Notes: generated by a model not told the origin, from the letters alone. A stretch of DNA of 23,442 bases from Haemophilus parainfluenzae (GCF_014931375.1 NZ_CP063118.1:1-23442); one strand, 5' to 3'. Positions 7,764-15,912 are shown, counted from the stretch's first letter. Program-made: numbers and translations.

Positions 7764-10535
7764 TTATACACAACGTTGTTTATAAATCGGAATCCAGTCA
7801 TTAGCGGCTTCGCCGACTTCTTCGATAATTTGATGTAGGATTTCTGCGTTATCCTTACTGGTTGACAGAATTTTTAAGTTTTCACGCCCTAAACCGCTTA
7901 AATCTAACTTAGCTAAGGCTGTTTCTAGCCCTTTACGCACTAAGAAAGTACGGGAATCCGGTTGTAATTCACGGATAATTTCAAATTGTTTTTCACTGAT
8001 TCCGAAACCATCCACATAATCCACTTTGCGTGCAATCGGGTTAGGTAAACAAATGGTTGTTTCACATTGCTCAACTACCGCGCGAGAAATTGGGCTTTTC
8101 AACACTTCATCCATACTTTGGGTCATCGGTATGACAATTCCATCTTCTTTCCGAATAACTTTTAATTTGTTATAGGCAAAGTCGGAAAACGCTTCATCTT
8201 TTAACCATTTCCAGAATTCATCCATAAAAATGATCAAACGACGACCATCTAATAATTTTCCGATACGGTGTAATAAGTAGAAAGAAAGCGGACTACAAGT
8301 ATCCTGGTCATCTAAAAACTCCGTACCATCAATGCCAAATACGGCATGCCCGGTAAAATCTAACGTATCGGCAGGATTATCAAATACCCAACCGAATTCC
8401 CCACCTTGCGCCCAGTTTTTCAAACGACGGGCAAGGGAGTTTTCTTTTTCGGCTTTAGTTGAGCCTTCCGGCAAATGTTCAATCACGCGTGAAATCGGAT
8501 AACTGCGGTATTCCATATCAAATTCCATCACCGATTTAACCGCCTTGAATAATTCTTCTTCATCGAGTGATGACAACGTTCTGCCGTTACGCGTAACTAA
8601 CATTTTCATCAACGTGGAAAGGAAAGACAGATTTTCCGGCGTGTTTTCACACATAAACGGATTAAAACCGGTCGGCACACCTTTACGGATCAGCATGTAT
8701 TTTCCGCCCATGGCACGAATACAGGCTTCCGCACCGTAATCTTTATCCAGATATACCATTGTCAATTCACGTTTTACCGAGGTCGGTAAAAAAGTAGAGG
8801 TATGTCTGAATTTATCCAGTTGTGTCATGAGAAACGTCATCAACATAGTTTTACCGGAACCCGCTTGCCCGAATACTGCGGTATTCCCCAACCGTTTTTC
8901 GCCTCTGTCATCAACACCGGGTGCGCTTTGGTGAAAGTTAAAATAGTACGGTTGACCGTTTGGCGTTTTCAGTAACGTTACCGCGTCTCCCCAAGGGTTC
9001 CCGTTGCGTTTACCGGAGGCAAAATTATGTAAAGAAGTTAGCGACGCATAATTTCTTGAACTTAACATTGCCAGGCGTGGACGGTAGGCAAAATTTGCCG
9101 GGAATTGACCGAAATAAGACGCGCTTAACGCCGTATTTGCCAATGTAATAATCAAACCTAAACTACTTAATACCGCAATAATTTCATTGGTTTTATCAGT
9201 AACATCTTTTATAGAATCACCGTACACCATCATGCCAAAATGATAATAACCAAAGGATAAACGACCACTTGCTAAATCATCCAATGCAACAGTTAAATTA
9301 TCAACTTGCGAAATGGCAGCCTCGTTTGAGGAATTTAAGCGTTTTTGCTGTCTGTCTAACTTCTCTTTTGCAACATTGCTTGGCATGGACTGAAAAGATT
9401 GTGTAATGACATAATCGGCATTGATATACATTAATGCGTCAAAAAAACCCTCACAGGTTTCTTCCGTATAATCTTTAATTTCAAGACAGCGGAAGAAACG
9501 GCTTTCACCATTAAAAGTAATTTGCCCAGTTTCTTTGCCAAAATGTAAATCGGTATTCCCCAGTAAGTGATAAAACGACGTGGAGGTAACGCGTACAGGT
9601 TGCCAACGATTTGTAATCAGATAGTTGTAAAACGATAATTGTTCAGAATAAAGCGCACCGCCTTTACTAAAGGTTGTTAACGCTTCACCGCGAAAATCTT
9701 CCAGTGCTTTATCCAAGCGGGAACACATTTCTTGCATAGTCTCTAACTGATAAGCAAGCTCCTGTTTTTTATCCTTTAACTTGGTTGTTTTACGAGATAT
9801 TTTTTCCAGTTTTGAATAAGGGGTATAAACCAACGTAACGTATAGTATGTTACGTTGTAATGTTCCATTATTAAAACCGGCATAGTATTTATCATTTACT
9901 TCCTGCGTAAACTCGGAAGAAAAATGACCATCCAAGGTTTCATTGACTTTATGGCGAATATTATGCTGATAAAAACTAACCCCTTTTTTAGAAAAAGATT
10001 GGATTAAGGTATTCAACTTTTCTTTACTAAGATTGAGCTCATAATTTTCTGCGGTTTCAAACGTCACCCCTTTACAACACCAGGTGGCGACTAAATCACC
10101 GTTACGGGTAATCACGACATTCGGTGCAATATGAGAAGAATAAGGAATGAATTTGGAATAATCCTTTTGTTCACCCAGTTTAATACCTAATGTTTCGATT
10201 CGATTTTCAGAAAAAGCGGTTCGATTGTATTTTTGTGCCGTAAACGTTTTACTGCCAAAAAAACGCACGATCTTACCTAACCCGCTATTTGTCTTAAAAT
10301 TGAGCATATTCAATGTTAAAAAATCCCTATCTGTTTCATACAGTAATCTTGTGCCAATAAGTAGCGGAATAGCCGGTAATACGGCATATAATTTCCCGCT
10401 GATGAAATATGCCAGACCACTAAGAAAAGCAATGGCAAATATTATTGGAATGGGGATACCGCCGATCGTGGCTTGTGTTATCATGCCTTTAAAAAGCGGT
10501 TCACCACTGATTGTATTTTCTGAATCGGCTTGCAT
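7764..10535 (-). CDS. virB4: VirB3-VirB4 fusion: channel ATPase with fused membrane subunit
   Basis: 923 residues, about 100 longer than a plain VirB4. Residues 1-95 look like VirB3: PLFKGMITQATIGGIP at 13-28, then two membrane helices (about 29-47 and 50-65). The remainder is VirB4, the AAA+ ATPase needed for pilus assembly and transfer, with Walker A GQAGSGKT at 556-563 and Walker B LIIFMDE at 767-773. No separate virB3 lies between virB2 and virB4, which supports a real fusion, as seen in several type IV systems. It starts at ATG 10533-10535 behind AGAAGGT. Confidence 0.96.
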   Translation of the reverse strand: MQADSENTISGEPLFKGMITQATIGGIPIPIIFAIAFLSGLAYFISGKLYAVLPAIPLLIGTRLLYETDRDFLTLNMLNFKTNSGLGKIVRFFGSKTFTAQKYNRTAFSENRIETLGIKLGEQKDYSKFIPYSSHIAPNVVITRNGDLVATWCCKGVTFETAENYELNLSKEKLNTLIQSFSKKGVSFYQHNIRHKVNETLDGHFSSEFTQEVNDKYYAGFNNGTLQRNILYVTLVYTPYSKLEKISRKTTKLKDKKQELAYQLETMQEMCSRLDKALEDFRGEALTTFSKGGALYSEQLSFYNYLITNRWQPVRVTSTSFYHLLGNTDLHFGKETGQITFNGESRFFRCLEIKDYTEETCEGFFDALMYINADYVITQSFQSMPSNVAKEKLDRQQKRLNSSNEAAISQVDNLTVALDDLASGRLSFGYYHFGMMVYGDSIKDVTDKTNEIIAVLSSLGLIITLANTALSASYFGQFPANFAYRPRLAMLSSRNYASLTSLHNFASGKRNGNPWGDAVTLLKTPNGQPYYFNFHQSAPGVDDRGEKRLGNTAVFGQAGSGKTMLMTFLMTQLDKFRHTSTFLPTSVKRELTMVYLDKDYGAEACIRAMGGKYMLIRKGVPTGFNPFMCENTPENLSFLSTLMKMLVTRNGRTLSSLDEEELFKAVKSVMEFDMEYRSYPISRVIEHLPEGSTKAEKENSLARRLKNWAQGGEFGWVFDNPADTLDFTGHAVFGIDGTEFLDDQDTCSPLSFYLLHRIGKLLDGRRLIIFMDEFWKWLKDEAFSDFAYNKLKVIRKEDGIVIPMTQSMDEVLKSPISRAVVEQCETTICLPNPIARKVDYVDGFGISEKQFEIIRELQPDSRTFLVRKGLETALAKLDLSGLGRENLKILSTSKDNAEILHQIIEEVGEAANDWIPIYKQRCV

Positions 10536-10547
10536 GTTTTACCTTCT

Positions 10548-10835
10548 TTAAGGGAATAACCACAGTGCAATTTCAGGAACAACAATTAATGTAATCGCAC
10601 CATAAATCACTTTTGCTATACTTTCGAAAGGTTGCCCTCTCCACATCATTTGATAACCTGCAAATAAACCAGCTAATAAAAAGACAATACCCGCAAAACC
10701 ATGAATTTCAGTTGAGAATTGACTTAAATATTGTTTTGTTTTTTGTAAACCACCGGCAAAAGCGGGGTTGGTTGCCATCATGAAAAGCGCTGGAATAAGT
10801 GTGTAATGCAGTTTATGAGAAAGTTTATTAAACAT
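10548..10835 (-). CDS. virB2: Major pilin VirB2
   Basis: 95 residues. A long signal peptide ends at AFA (residues 25-27), releasing a mature pilin of about 68 residues. This has two hydrophobic helices (about 46-62 and 74-93) joined by a short polar loop with MMWRGQPFES, the classic VirB2/TrbC topology. It polymerises into the conjugative pilus. It lies between virB1 and the virB3-virB4 fusion, as expected, with AAAGGA upstream of ATG 10833-10835. Confidence 0.93.
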   Translation of the reverse strand: MFNKLSHKLHYTLIPALFMMATNPAFAGGLQKTKQYLSQFSTEIHGFAGIVFLLAGLFAGYQMMWRGQPFESIAKVIYGAITLIVVPEIALWLFP

Positions 10836-10861
10836 CTTTAACGTCCTTTATTGGTTAATAA

Positions 10862-11512
10862 TTAGTTGATAGAAGCAAGTTTCTTATCTTCTGCCGGCGG
10901 TGTTACCGGAGGAAGATTTTTATATAATCTGACTTGATGACGGTTTTTCCTGGCTTGTTGTGGTTTTTTCTCCTTTTTAGTTGTGGTTACTTTTGCTACT
11001 TCGGCAACAGCAGCAACAGGTAAAGGTTCATTTTTCAAAGAGGGAATCGCAAAACTTTTTTCCGGGGTCGGTTCAAAGAGTTGTGCATGCACTCTTTCGA
11101 CATAACTGGTTCCTCGAAAATCTCTTTTGTATCCACGTAAGAAATTTCCGGAGTAATAGCAACTCAACGCGTCATTGACACTGCCGCTACGTTGATAACA
11201 GTCTTGCAAAATTTGTTGCGCCACCTGCAAGTTATTACAAGGGTCAAACATTTGCTCAAGTGTTACTCCATAGCGTGAAAAGTTATGTTTGTTGATTTGC
11301 ATAAGTCCGACAGAATAGTTTTTCCCCTCCTTTTCAAGTTGTTGTGCGGTTAATACCGCACTATTAAAGTCAGTGGGTTGTTTTACCCAGCCATCTACTA
11401 CGCCTATCGCAAATTGATTTAATTTGCTTTCTTCTTTCATCACAGATAACGCAGTATCCGGATGAACGAGCGGGGCGCATATAGCAATCATTTGTAGAGC
11501 TGTCATTGACAT
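10862..11512 (-). CDS. virB1: VirB1-type lytic transglycosylase
   Basis: 216 residues. The N-terminal two thirds match the SLT transglycosylase fold: MKEESKLN holds the catalytic Glu (E28), followed by FAIGVV, YSVGLMQIN (about 86-94), an MFDPCNNL segment and SCYYSGNF. It cleaves peptidoglycan locally to let the channel pass. I see no convincing signal peptide before the domain, so export may be unusual or may use the hydrophobic stretch at residues 6-14. The C-terminal 60 residues are basic and Pro/Lys-rich. It is the first structural virB gene after ssb. Confidence 0.93.
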   Translation of the reverse strand: MSMTALQMIAICAPLVHPDTALSVMKEESKLNQFAIGVVDGWVKQPTDFNSAVLTAQQLEKEGKNYSVGLMQINKHNFSRYGVTLEQMFDPCNNLQVAQQILQDCYQRSGSVNDALSCYYSGNFLRGYKRDFRGTSYVERVHAQLFEPTPEKSFAIPSLKNEPLPVAAVAEVAKVTTTKKEKKPQQARKNRHQVRLYKNLPPVTPPAEDKKLASIN

Positions 11513-11527
11513 AATCTTTTACTCAAT

Positions 11528-11965
11528 TCAGAACGGAATATCATCATCAAAATTATCTGCTGGAGTTCCCGCTTGCGGTTGTGGTGACGTTACCGGTTTA
11601 GCCTGGGCTTGTGCCGGTGCCTGTGTTGATTTCGGATCACCTAACATTTGCAATACATCACCTTGAATTTCAGTGGTATAACGGTCTTGCCCGCTTTGGT
11701 CTTGCCATTTACGCGTTTTTAAACGCCCTTCAATGTACACTTGTGAGCCTTTATGCAGGTATTCACCGCACACTTCCGCTTGACGGCGATAAAATACGAC
11801 ACGGTGCCATTCGGTTACTTCCCGGCGTTCGCCGGTATTTTTATCCGTCCAGCTTTCACTGGTCGCAATACTAATATTCGCGACAGCTTCTCCGTTCGGC
11901 ATGGCGCGCATTTCCGGCTCATTGCCTAAACGACCAACGATAATGACTTTATTAACTCCAGCCAT
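11528..11965 (-). CDS. ssb: Plasmid single-stranded DNA-binding protein
   Basis: 145 residues. The N-terminal OB fold is clear (start [17 protein letters not shown], later [13 protein letters not shown] and the YIEGRL strand). A Gln/Pro/Ala-rich linker (about 113-133) leads to the acidic tip DDDIPF that recruits replication partners. It coats single-stranded DNA and probably helps the incoming strand or donor replacement synthesis. It is the second gene of the transfer operon, behind AAGGAG, 11 bp after the 325-aa gene. Lying in the tra operon rather than the leading region suggests it serves the donor, or the recipient once the operon is expressed. Confidence 0.96.
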   Translation of the reverse strand: MAGVNKVIIVGRLGNEPEMRAMPNGEAVANISIATSESWTDKNTGERREVTEWHRVVFYRRQAEVCGEYLHKGSQVYIEGRLKTRKWQDQSGQDRYTTEIQGDVLQMLGDPKSTQAPAQAQAKPVTSPQPQAGTPADNFDDDIPF

Positions 11966-11976
11966 AACTTTTCTCC

Positions 11977-12954
11977 TTAACGTTCAAAATCTCTTGTTTG
12001 GGCTTTTTCCAGCTCTTTATTTACGCCTTTGCCCATATTAGCGCGTATTTCTTTATATTTTTCAGCGACACGGATAGCGCTTTCTATTCCAGCAATTCGC
12101 ATAGCCACAAATTGCGCAGACTTTTCTTTATCCGAGCCGTTAAAGCTATGTCCGAAATTACCTTCAAGACCAGGCTTGTATTGTTCATGCAACGCATTTT
12201 CAAACGCTGTCTTGTATTCCGGTGATTGTAATTTTTTGCCCAACTCTAACGGGGTAATTTTCTGGTTATCCCAACGGATTAAATCTTCTTTGGCATTACC
12301 GTATTTTTCAGGTGAATTAACGGTCTTTTCGGCAGGATTGATGACCTGTTCTTTTGAACGGTCACGCAATGATTCAATACTGAATTTGGCAATGTGAACT
12401 TCGGCTTGTTGTAAACTGAATTGCGGGTTGCTGTAAGCCTGTAGGCGCAAATTATCTTCAAAAGCGGTGTGATAAAGGCTATTTTGTGATTTACGGCGCA
12501 TTTCATCGGTAGATATATCACCTTTGCGATACAAAGCTAAATCTTTCTGTGCAAGTGTAAATTGCTCACGATAGGCGGGGTTTTGACTACTATTTTTCAC
12601 CCAAGAATCTATTTCATTGCGCAGGGTTTGTTTATCTGCAATCGACTGATAAACCGCAGGTGCAACACTTAGCCCTTTATCCTTGCTTAAAATAGCGGCA
12701 TCCAATCTTTCAAAATAACGTTTAATAAACTCCATACTATTTTTAGAAATCGTTCTGATTTCTTCAAAAAAGGAAGAGCGCGCTTCGATTTGTGGCGGTT
12801 TTTGATATTTATCTTCGAGCGCTTGCATAAAAGCTTTTTCATACGCCGGATTATCTAGACGTAAGCGAATCGCCTCAAAATCAGCAACACGATGATTTAT
12901 ATCAAAATCCACGTCCTTTTTAAGTTCGCTTTCATTTTGCGGTGTGTACATCAT
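11977..12954 (-). CDS. Repeat protein of unknown function, first gene of the transfer operon
   Basis: 325 residues, hydrophilic, alpha-helical and highly charged, with no signal peptide or membrane helix. I do not recognise a family. A short motif recurs four times: [12 protein letters not shown] (35-46), [11 protein letters not shown] (125-135), [12 protein letters not shown] (158-169) and [12 protein letters not shown] (244-255). Between copies there are W/Y-K-I/D-S-T/T-P segments (about 142-149 and 228-235), so the protein may be a degenerate repeat of about 45-90 residues. Two adjacent ATGs (12954, 12951) follow AAGGGGG. The start overlaps the stop of a gene remnant upstream (TAATG). Heading the operon just before ssb suggests a DNA-processing or relaxosome role, which is inference. 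Confidence 0.75.
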   Translation of the reverse strand: MMYTPQNESELKKDVDFDINHRVADFEAIRLRLDNPAYEKAFMQALEDKYQKPPQIEARSSFFEEIRTISKNSMEFIKRYFERLDAAILSKDKGLSVAPAVYQSIADKQTLRNEIDSWVKNSSQNPAYREQFTLAQKDLALYRKGDISTDEMRRKSQNSLYHTAFEDNLRLQAYSNPQFSLQQAEVHIAKFSIESLRDRSKEQVINPAEKTVNSPEKYGNAKEDLIRWDNQKITPLELGKKLQSPEYKTAFENALHEQYKPGLEGNFGHSFNGSDKEKSAQFVAMRIAGIESAIRVAEKYKEIRANMGKGVNKELEKAQTRDFER

Positions 12955-13079
12955 TAAGCCCCCTTACTTATTAACTCCAAAAACGGATCAGTTTTTGGAA
13001 TTTTTTTATTGAGCTCATAAACGCCCACCTTACGTTCTAAAAAGTCCTCCAGAAATATTTTTTGGAAGTCATTGTAAAA
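12954..13079 (-). pseudogene. C-terminal remnant (41 codons) of an operon gene, cut off near the resolvase
   Basis: A frame of 41 codons ends at TAA 12954-12956, overlapping the ATG of the next gene as TAATG, a typical coupling junction. The frame looks protein-like (acidic/basic alternation, ...DFLERKVGVYELNK..., then KTDPFLELISKGA at the end), but it opens at a TGA (13080-13082) and has no ATG. Only a GTG at codon 18 could start a 24-residue peptide. The simplest reading is the tail of a gene whose front was lost when the resolvase segment arrived. The family is unknown. It could instead be a chance open frame. Confidence 0.5.
12976..12999. repeat. 24-bp palindrome with a near-copy at 19757-19777
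   Basis: Perfect 9-bp arms TCCAAAAAC/GTTTTTGGA around a 6-base spacer. Twenty of 21 bases recur, inverted, at 19757-19777. A degenerate relative (7 of 9 arm matches) lies at 13048-13066, over the resolvase promoter. It lies inside the remnant reading frame, where it encodes KTDPFLE. It may be a recombinase core site, an operator or just a conserved protein tail. Confidence 0.6.
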
Positions 13080-13090
13080 TCAGCTATTAT
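13062..13090 (+). promoter_or_regulatory. Putative promoter of the resolvase gene
   Basis: TTGGAA (13062-13067) and TATTAT (13085-13090) are 17 bases apart, 22 bases before the resolvase ATG. The -35 overlaps a degenerate TCCA...TTTTTTGGA palindrome (13048-13066), where the resolvase or another repressor could bind. A ribosome-binding site AGAGGTG lies just before the ATG. Confidence 0.5.
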
Positions 13091-13111
13091 CCGAATAAAA
13101 AGAGGTGAATT

Positions 13112-13690
13112 ATGTTAGTTGGTTATGCCCGTGTATCGACAAAAGAACAAAACTATGAAATGCAGATCCAAGCACTGAGAAATGCCGGATGTGAAAAAAT
13201 TTTTTCTGAAAAGGAGAGTGGAAATTCTGATGACCGTAGGGAATTCAAAAAGGCATTAACTTTTCTCAGAGAAGGAGATACGCTCATAGTATGGAAATTA
13301 GATAGGTTAGGACGTAGCATTTCTCAATCAAGCCGGGTTCTTGAAACACTAAAGGAGAAAAAGGTAAGTGTTGTCAGCCTTATCGAAAACATAGACACAA
13401 GAACAATATTTGGAGAATGGTTATTTTATTTTGCGTCCATATTTGCAGAAATGGAACGTAACAGTATCATCGAACGCACAAAAGCAGGCATAAAATTTGC
13501 AAGGGAACAGGGTGTAAGAATAGGACGCCCGCCTAAAATGACAGAAGATAATATAGAGATAATAAGAGAACTGTTAAAGGCCGGTTGGACGGTAAAAAAA
13601 ATAGCAGAAAAATTAGGCATATCACAGTCAAGTATATATGCCTATTTTCCTAGTGATATTCTCAAGGATTTACGCCCTACAGCATTATAA
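13112..13690 (+). CDS. Serine resolvase/invertase
   Basis: 192 residues, typical for the resolvase/invertase family. The catalytic serine is S9 in YARVST. The active-site arginines lie in KLDRLGRS (R65, R68) and ERTKAG (R122). A long E helix follows, then the GRPPK hinge (139-143) and a C-terminal helix-turn-helix (about 159-178, GWTVKKIAEKLGISQSSIY). It probably resolves plasmid multimers or belonged to a transposon. It runs opposite to both the mob and tra operons, separates them, and meets the relaxase gene tail to tail with only 3 bp between. No transposase or terminal inverted repeats are seen nearby, so it is not obviously part of an intact element. Confidence 0.94.
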   Translation: MLVGYARVSTKEQNYEMQIQALRNAGCEKIFSEKESGNSDDRREFKKALTFLREGDTLIVWKLDRLGRSISQSSRVLETLKEKKVSVVSLIENIDTRTIFGEWLFYFASIFAEMERNSIIERTKAGIKFAREQGVRIGRPPKMTEDNIEIIRELLKAGWTVKKIAEKLGISQSSIYAYFPSDILKDLRPTAL

Positions 13691-13693
13691 AAT

Positions 13694-14860
13694 CTACCTA
13701 AAACGTTCTTGTGCAGACGGCAATTTACGTTCACTTAATAGCTTACGTTTATTTTGCTCATAACGCTCTTTCGGAGAAAGGGCTTTTTCATTACTCTTAG
13801 CAATGCGTTCTTGTTGATTTAAAGCATTCAGCATTGATAATCGTCTTGCACGTTGATATTCAATTAATGGATCAGCCTTGTAAGATAATCCTTTATATCG
13901 TTCAACAATATCGGCTTTCCAATGCTTGCGATTCAAGATAATTTCATTACTCATATTTCCCGATTTATCATTTATAAATCGAGGCAAAGAAACTTTTTCA
14001 ATGTGGCTGACTTTAAGAGATATAACATCACCACGTTTAACATCTGAGGATAATAAACTTTGCTCTAATGTTTTACTCCATATTGTCACATTTTTCCCGT
14101 TTTGCGCCTTATATGTCACAAAATAACTAATTTTATTTTCAGGCTTATGCTGATAAAAATCTTTGCCAAAATCGACAATTTCGACAGCTCGGCTAGGTAA
14201 TTTATTAACAGATTTTTTGAATGGCGTTGCCTTAGCCTCAACACTTAATGAATTAAGGTATCTTGCAAAATGCGTTCTGATTTCTTGTAAATCATGAAGA
14301 TTAATATTAACTCGATTTCCATTGTTATCGGCAATTTTTAAAATAACATGACAATGAGGATTATCCGTATCACCATGATAAGCCAACACGAACATATTAT
14401 CAGGATATAATTTTTTCAAAGTAGCTTTAACAGCCTTCTTAATTTTTTCCTCCGGAATGTTTTTATCACGCATAGAAAAAACAATATTCATTGTTTGGCG
14501 ATACTCGCGTTTAAGTTCATTTTTCTTCTTGATTTTAACGCCATTATCACGCAAGTAATCTCTAAGCTCGCGCACTTCCTCACGACCTTTATAAACTAAC
14601 CCTTGTTCATCTTCTAACTGAATATCACCATTTCTTGAAATATAATCCATGTGTGACTTGATGGCTTTAAGATTCTTTCCGCTGCTTGTAATTTTAACCA
14701 TAACCTCATTAGAATTATGAAAATTACGCTGTGTTTTCAGTTTGGATGAAGCATTATAGGAATAGCTAGATTCTCTAAATTTCTTATTGCTAGAATAAGA
14801 AACTGAAGAATCCTTTTTAGCTCTTCTAACTAACCATTCTTTTTCGATACGAACGCCCAT
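13694..14860 (-). CDS. MOBP-type relaxase
   Basis: 388 residues. This nickase cuts at oriT and leads the transferred strand into the recipient while bound to its 5' end. The nuclease domain starts near residue 54. HMDYISRNG (70-78) supplies the likely catalytic tyrosine Y73, and YHGDTDNPHCHVILK (161-175) is the metal-binding three-histidine motif (H162, H169, H171) with D164. There is no primase or helicase domain, only a basic C-terminal tail of about 170 residues. It starts at ATG 14858-14860 with GGTGG upstream and overlaps the mobC-like gene by 31 bp, so they are co-expressed. Residues 1-50 are Ser/Lys-rich, and the true start could be internal, but the overlap and ribosome-binding site favour this one. 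Confidence 0.92.
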   Translation of the reverse strand: MGVRIEKEWLVRRAKKDSSVSYSSNKKFRESSYSYNASSKLKTQRNFHNSNEVMVKITSSGKNLKAIKSHMDYISRNGDIQLEDEQGLVYKGREEVRELRDYLRDNGVKIKKKNELKREYRQTMNIVFSMRDKNIPEEKIKKAVKATLKKLYPDNMFVLAYHGDTDNPHCHVILKIADNNGNRVNINLHDLQEIRTHFARYLNSLSVEAKATPFKKSVNKLPSRAVEIVDFGKDFYQHKPENKISYFVTYKAQNGKNVTIWSKTLEQSLLSSDVKRGDVISLKVSHIEKVSLPRFINDKSGNMSNEIILNRKHWKADIVERYKGLSYKADPLIEYQRARRLSMLNALNQQERIAKSNEKALSPKERYEQNKRKLLSERKLPSAQERFR

Positions 14861-15372
14861 CTATCCACCGTTTTTGAAATTAATCCATCAAGTTTTTTAT
14901 CCAATTTATCAATCCAAAATTGAGTATTTTTCAATGCTATTGATAACTCCCTTTCGTTTATGCCTTTAGATGATTTTTTAGCAATCTGATTAACGTTTCG
15001 CCCAACTTGATTTAATACTGTTCTTAACTTTATGATTTCAGATAATTCATCATCTAGAAGTTTAGGCTCGTTAGAAAGTGTAGATAAAATCCTAAAAACG
15101 ATTTCCTCACTAATCGAAAATCCATGATTTTCTGCGTGCATTTCCAATGCAGAAATTTCAGAAAGTGTAAGACTTATTCTAATTTGCTTCTTCTCTAGTT
15201 CACGAGGCGGAAGCATTTCAATAAACATTACATCATCAGAAAAGTAATTTGATAAAACTTTAGCAACTAAACTACTTAAACTATTTCCAGTTTTATCACA
15301 AATTTCATCTAATTTTTTTCTTAAAGAATTATTTAACGTTATAATAACTCTACAATTTTTGTCTGAAATCAT
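14830..15372 (-). CDS. mobC: MobC-like relaxosome accessory protein with two ribbon-helix-helix segments
   Basis: 180 residues. A first ribbon-helix-helix-like segment lies at about 8-43 (CRVIITLNNSLRKKLDEI, then NSLSSLVAKVL) and a second at about 63-99 (QIRISLTLSEISALEMHA, then SISEEIVFRIL). The C-terminal half carries the MobC signature LRTVLNQVGRNVNQIAK (116-132) and a helical tail. Such proteins bind oriT next to nic, bend it and load the relaxase. It sits directly beside the predicted oriT and upstream of, and overlapping, the relaxase gene. No strong ribosome-binding site is visible at ATG 15370-15372. Confidence 0.88.
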   Translation of the reverse strand: MISDKNCRVIITLNNSLRKKLDEICDKTGNSLSSLVAKVLSNYFSDDVMFIEMLPPRELEKKQIRISLTLSEISALEMHAENHGFSISEEIVFRILSTLSNEPKLLDDELSEIIKLRTVLNQVGRNVNQIAKKSSKGINERELSIALKNTQFWIDKLDKKLDGLISKTVDRWAFVSKKNG

Positions 15373-15387
15373 GCTACATTATTTTTC

Positions 15388-15476
15388 TAAGGTGTATCAC
15401 TTTAAGGCGCTTGTCGCTATCCTGCATTAGTCCTCTAAAGAACATGGACTTAAATCTAACACAAAACTCAGATTTA
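15388..15476 (+). other. oriT: Predicted origin of transfer (oriT) with IncP-like nic site
   Basis: TATCCTG at 15418-15424 followed by C matches the nic core of MOBP plasmids such as RP4, where cleavage falls after the G. That would be between 15424 and 15425 on the plus strand. About 14 bases upstream is an inverted repeat TAAGGTG-TAT-CACTTTA (15388-15404, one mismatch), a candidate relaxosome-binding site. Downstream is a perfect 7-bp inverted repeat TAAATCT/AGATTTA (about 15450-15475). The site lies just upstream of the divergently read mobC-like and relaxase genes, the standard arrangement. The strand orientation puts the mob genes last and the ardC region first during transfer. Confidence 0.7.
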
Positions 15477-15521
15477 CGCAAAGAAATGTAGAAGATTTAA
15501 GCTAATAGTGATACTATCAGA

Positions 15522-15671
15522 GGTAACAGTATGCAACCAGTTTAAGAAATTTGCTCCTGTGCTTATCAAGGTCAAGCCCTCCGGGTTGGCTACGCCAAAC
15601 CTTGACAATCACCCGCAAATTCTTAATGGTTTAGCATACCGTTACCCCCTCATTTGTGCTAAAGCACGATA
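15522..15671 (+). repeat. 150-bp perfect inverted repeat, copy A (pairs with 17611-17760)
   Basis: Base-for-base reverse complement of 17611-17760. The first 125 bp, from GGTAAC to GTTACC, also fold back on themselves: the two halves align at roughly three quarters identity with bulges, and the centre holds GGTTGGC-TAC-GCCAAACC. The last 25 bp contain GTGCT-AA-AGCAC. No ribosome-binding site or credible gene is present. It lies about 100 bp after the predicted nic. Coordinates are good to about 1 bp. Confidence 0.92.
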
Positions 15672-15717
15672 CAGATAAAATTGATAACAAAGATTTCAGT
15701 GATTCGGAGTGCGGTAA

Positions 15718-15849
15718 ATTTTCGAAAATTATGCACAAGAACGGATGAGTGGTAAGAAATTTTTGGAGCTCTAAAAAAAGCCCAAAAATTTCTTATCCCG
15801 AATAGTGAGCGCAAGCGAGCGTAAGTGACTGTGTATAATTTTCGAAAAT
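15718..15849. repeat. Nested inverted repeats in the leading region
   Basis: The outer arms, 15718-15737 and 15830-15849, are 20 bp with 19 matches and centre on the palindrome ATTTTCGAAAAT. Inside them is a perfect 14-bp hairpin, TAAGAAATTTTTGG (15753-15766) against 15782-15795. A short GC-rich repeated segment (GAGCGCAAGCGAGCG, about 15807-15821) lies between inner and outer arms. Such a structure would fold readily in single-stranded DNA. Confidence 0.85.
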
Positions 15850-15858
15850 AGCTTTTAA

Positions 15859-15912
15859 GTGTGGTAAAATTCGGTGTAAAACTGCAAGCAGTTTTGCACA
15901 ATTTTTCCACAC
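15859..15912. repeat. Two-level hairpin upstream of the leading-region genes
   Basis: Outer arms GTGTGGTAAAATT (15859-15871) and 15900-15912 match at 12 of 13 positions. The inner arms AAAACTGC/GCAGTTTT (15878-15885, 15888-15895) are perfect with a 2-base loop. It is 74 bp upstream of the first leading-region gene, a place for a single-strand promoter or priming site. Confidence 0.8.

Noticed and set aside
13112..13690. Resolvase as part of an intact transposon
   Set aside because: No transposase, no terminal inverted repeats and no target duplication were seen on either side.
15522..15646. The 125-bp imperfect palindrome as an integron attC site
   Set aside because: Size and fold-back fit, but the ends (GGTAAC...GTTACC) do not fit the RYYYAAC/GTTRRRY boxes, there is no integrase, and the second copy is inverted.
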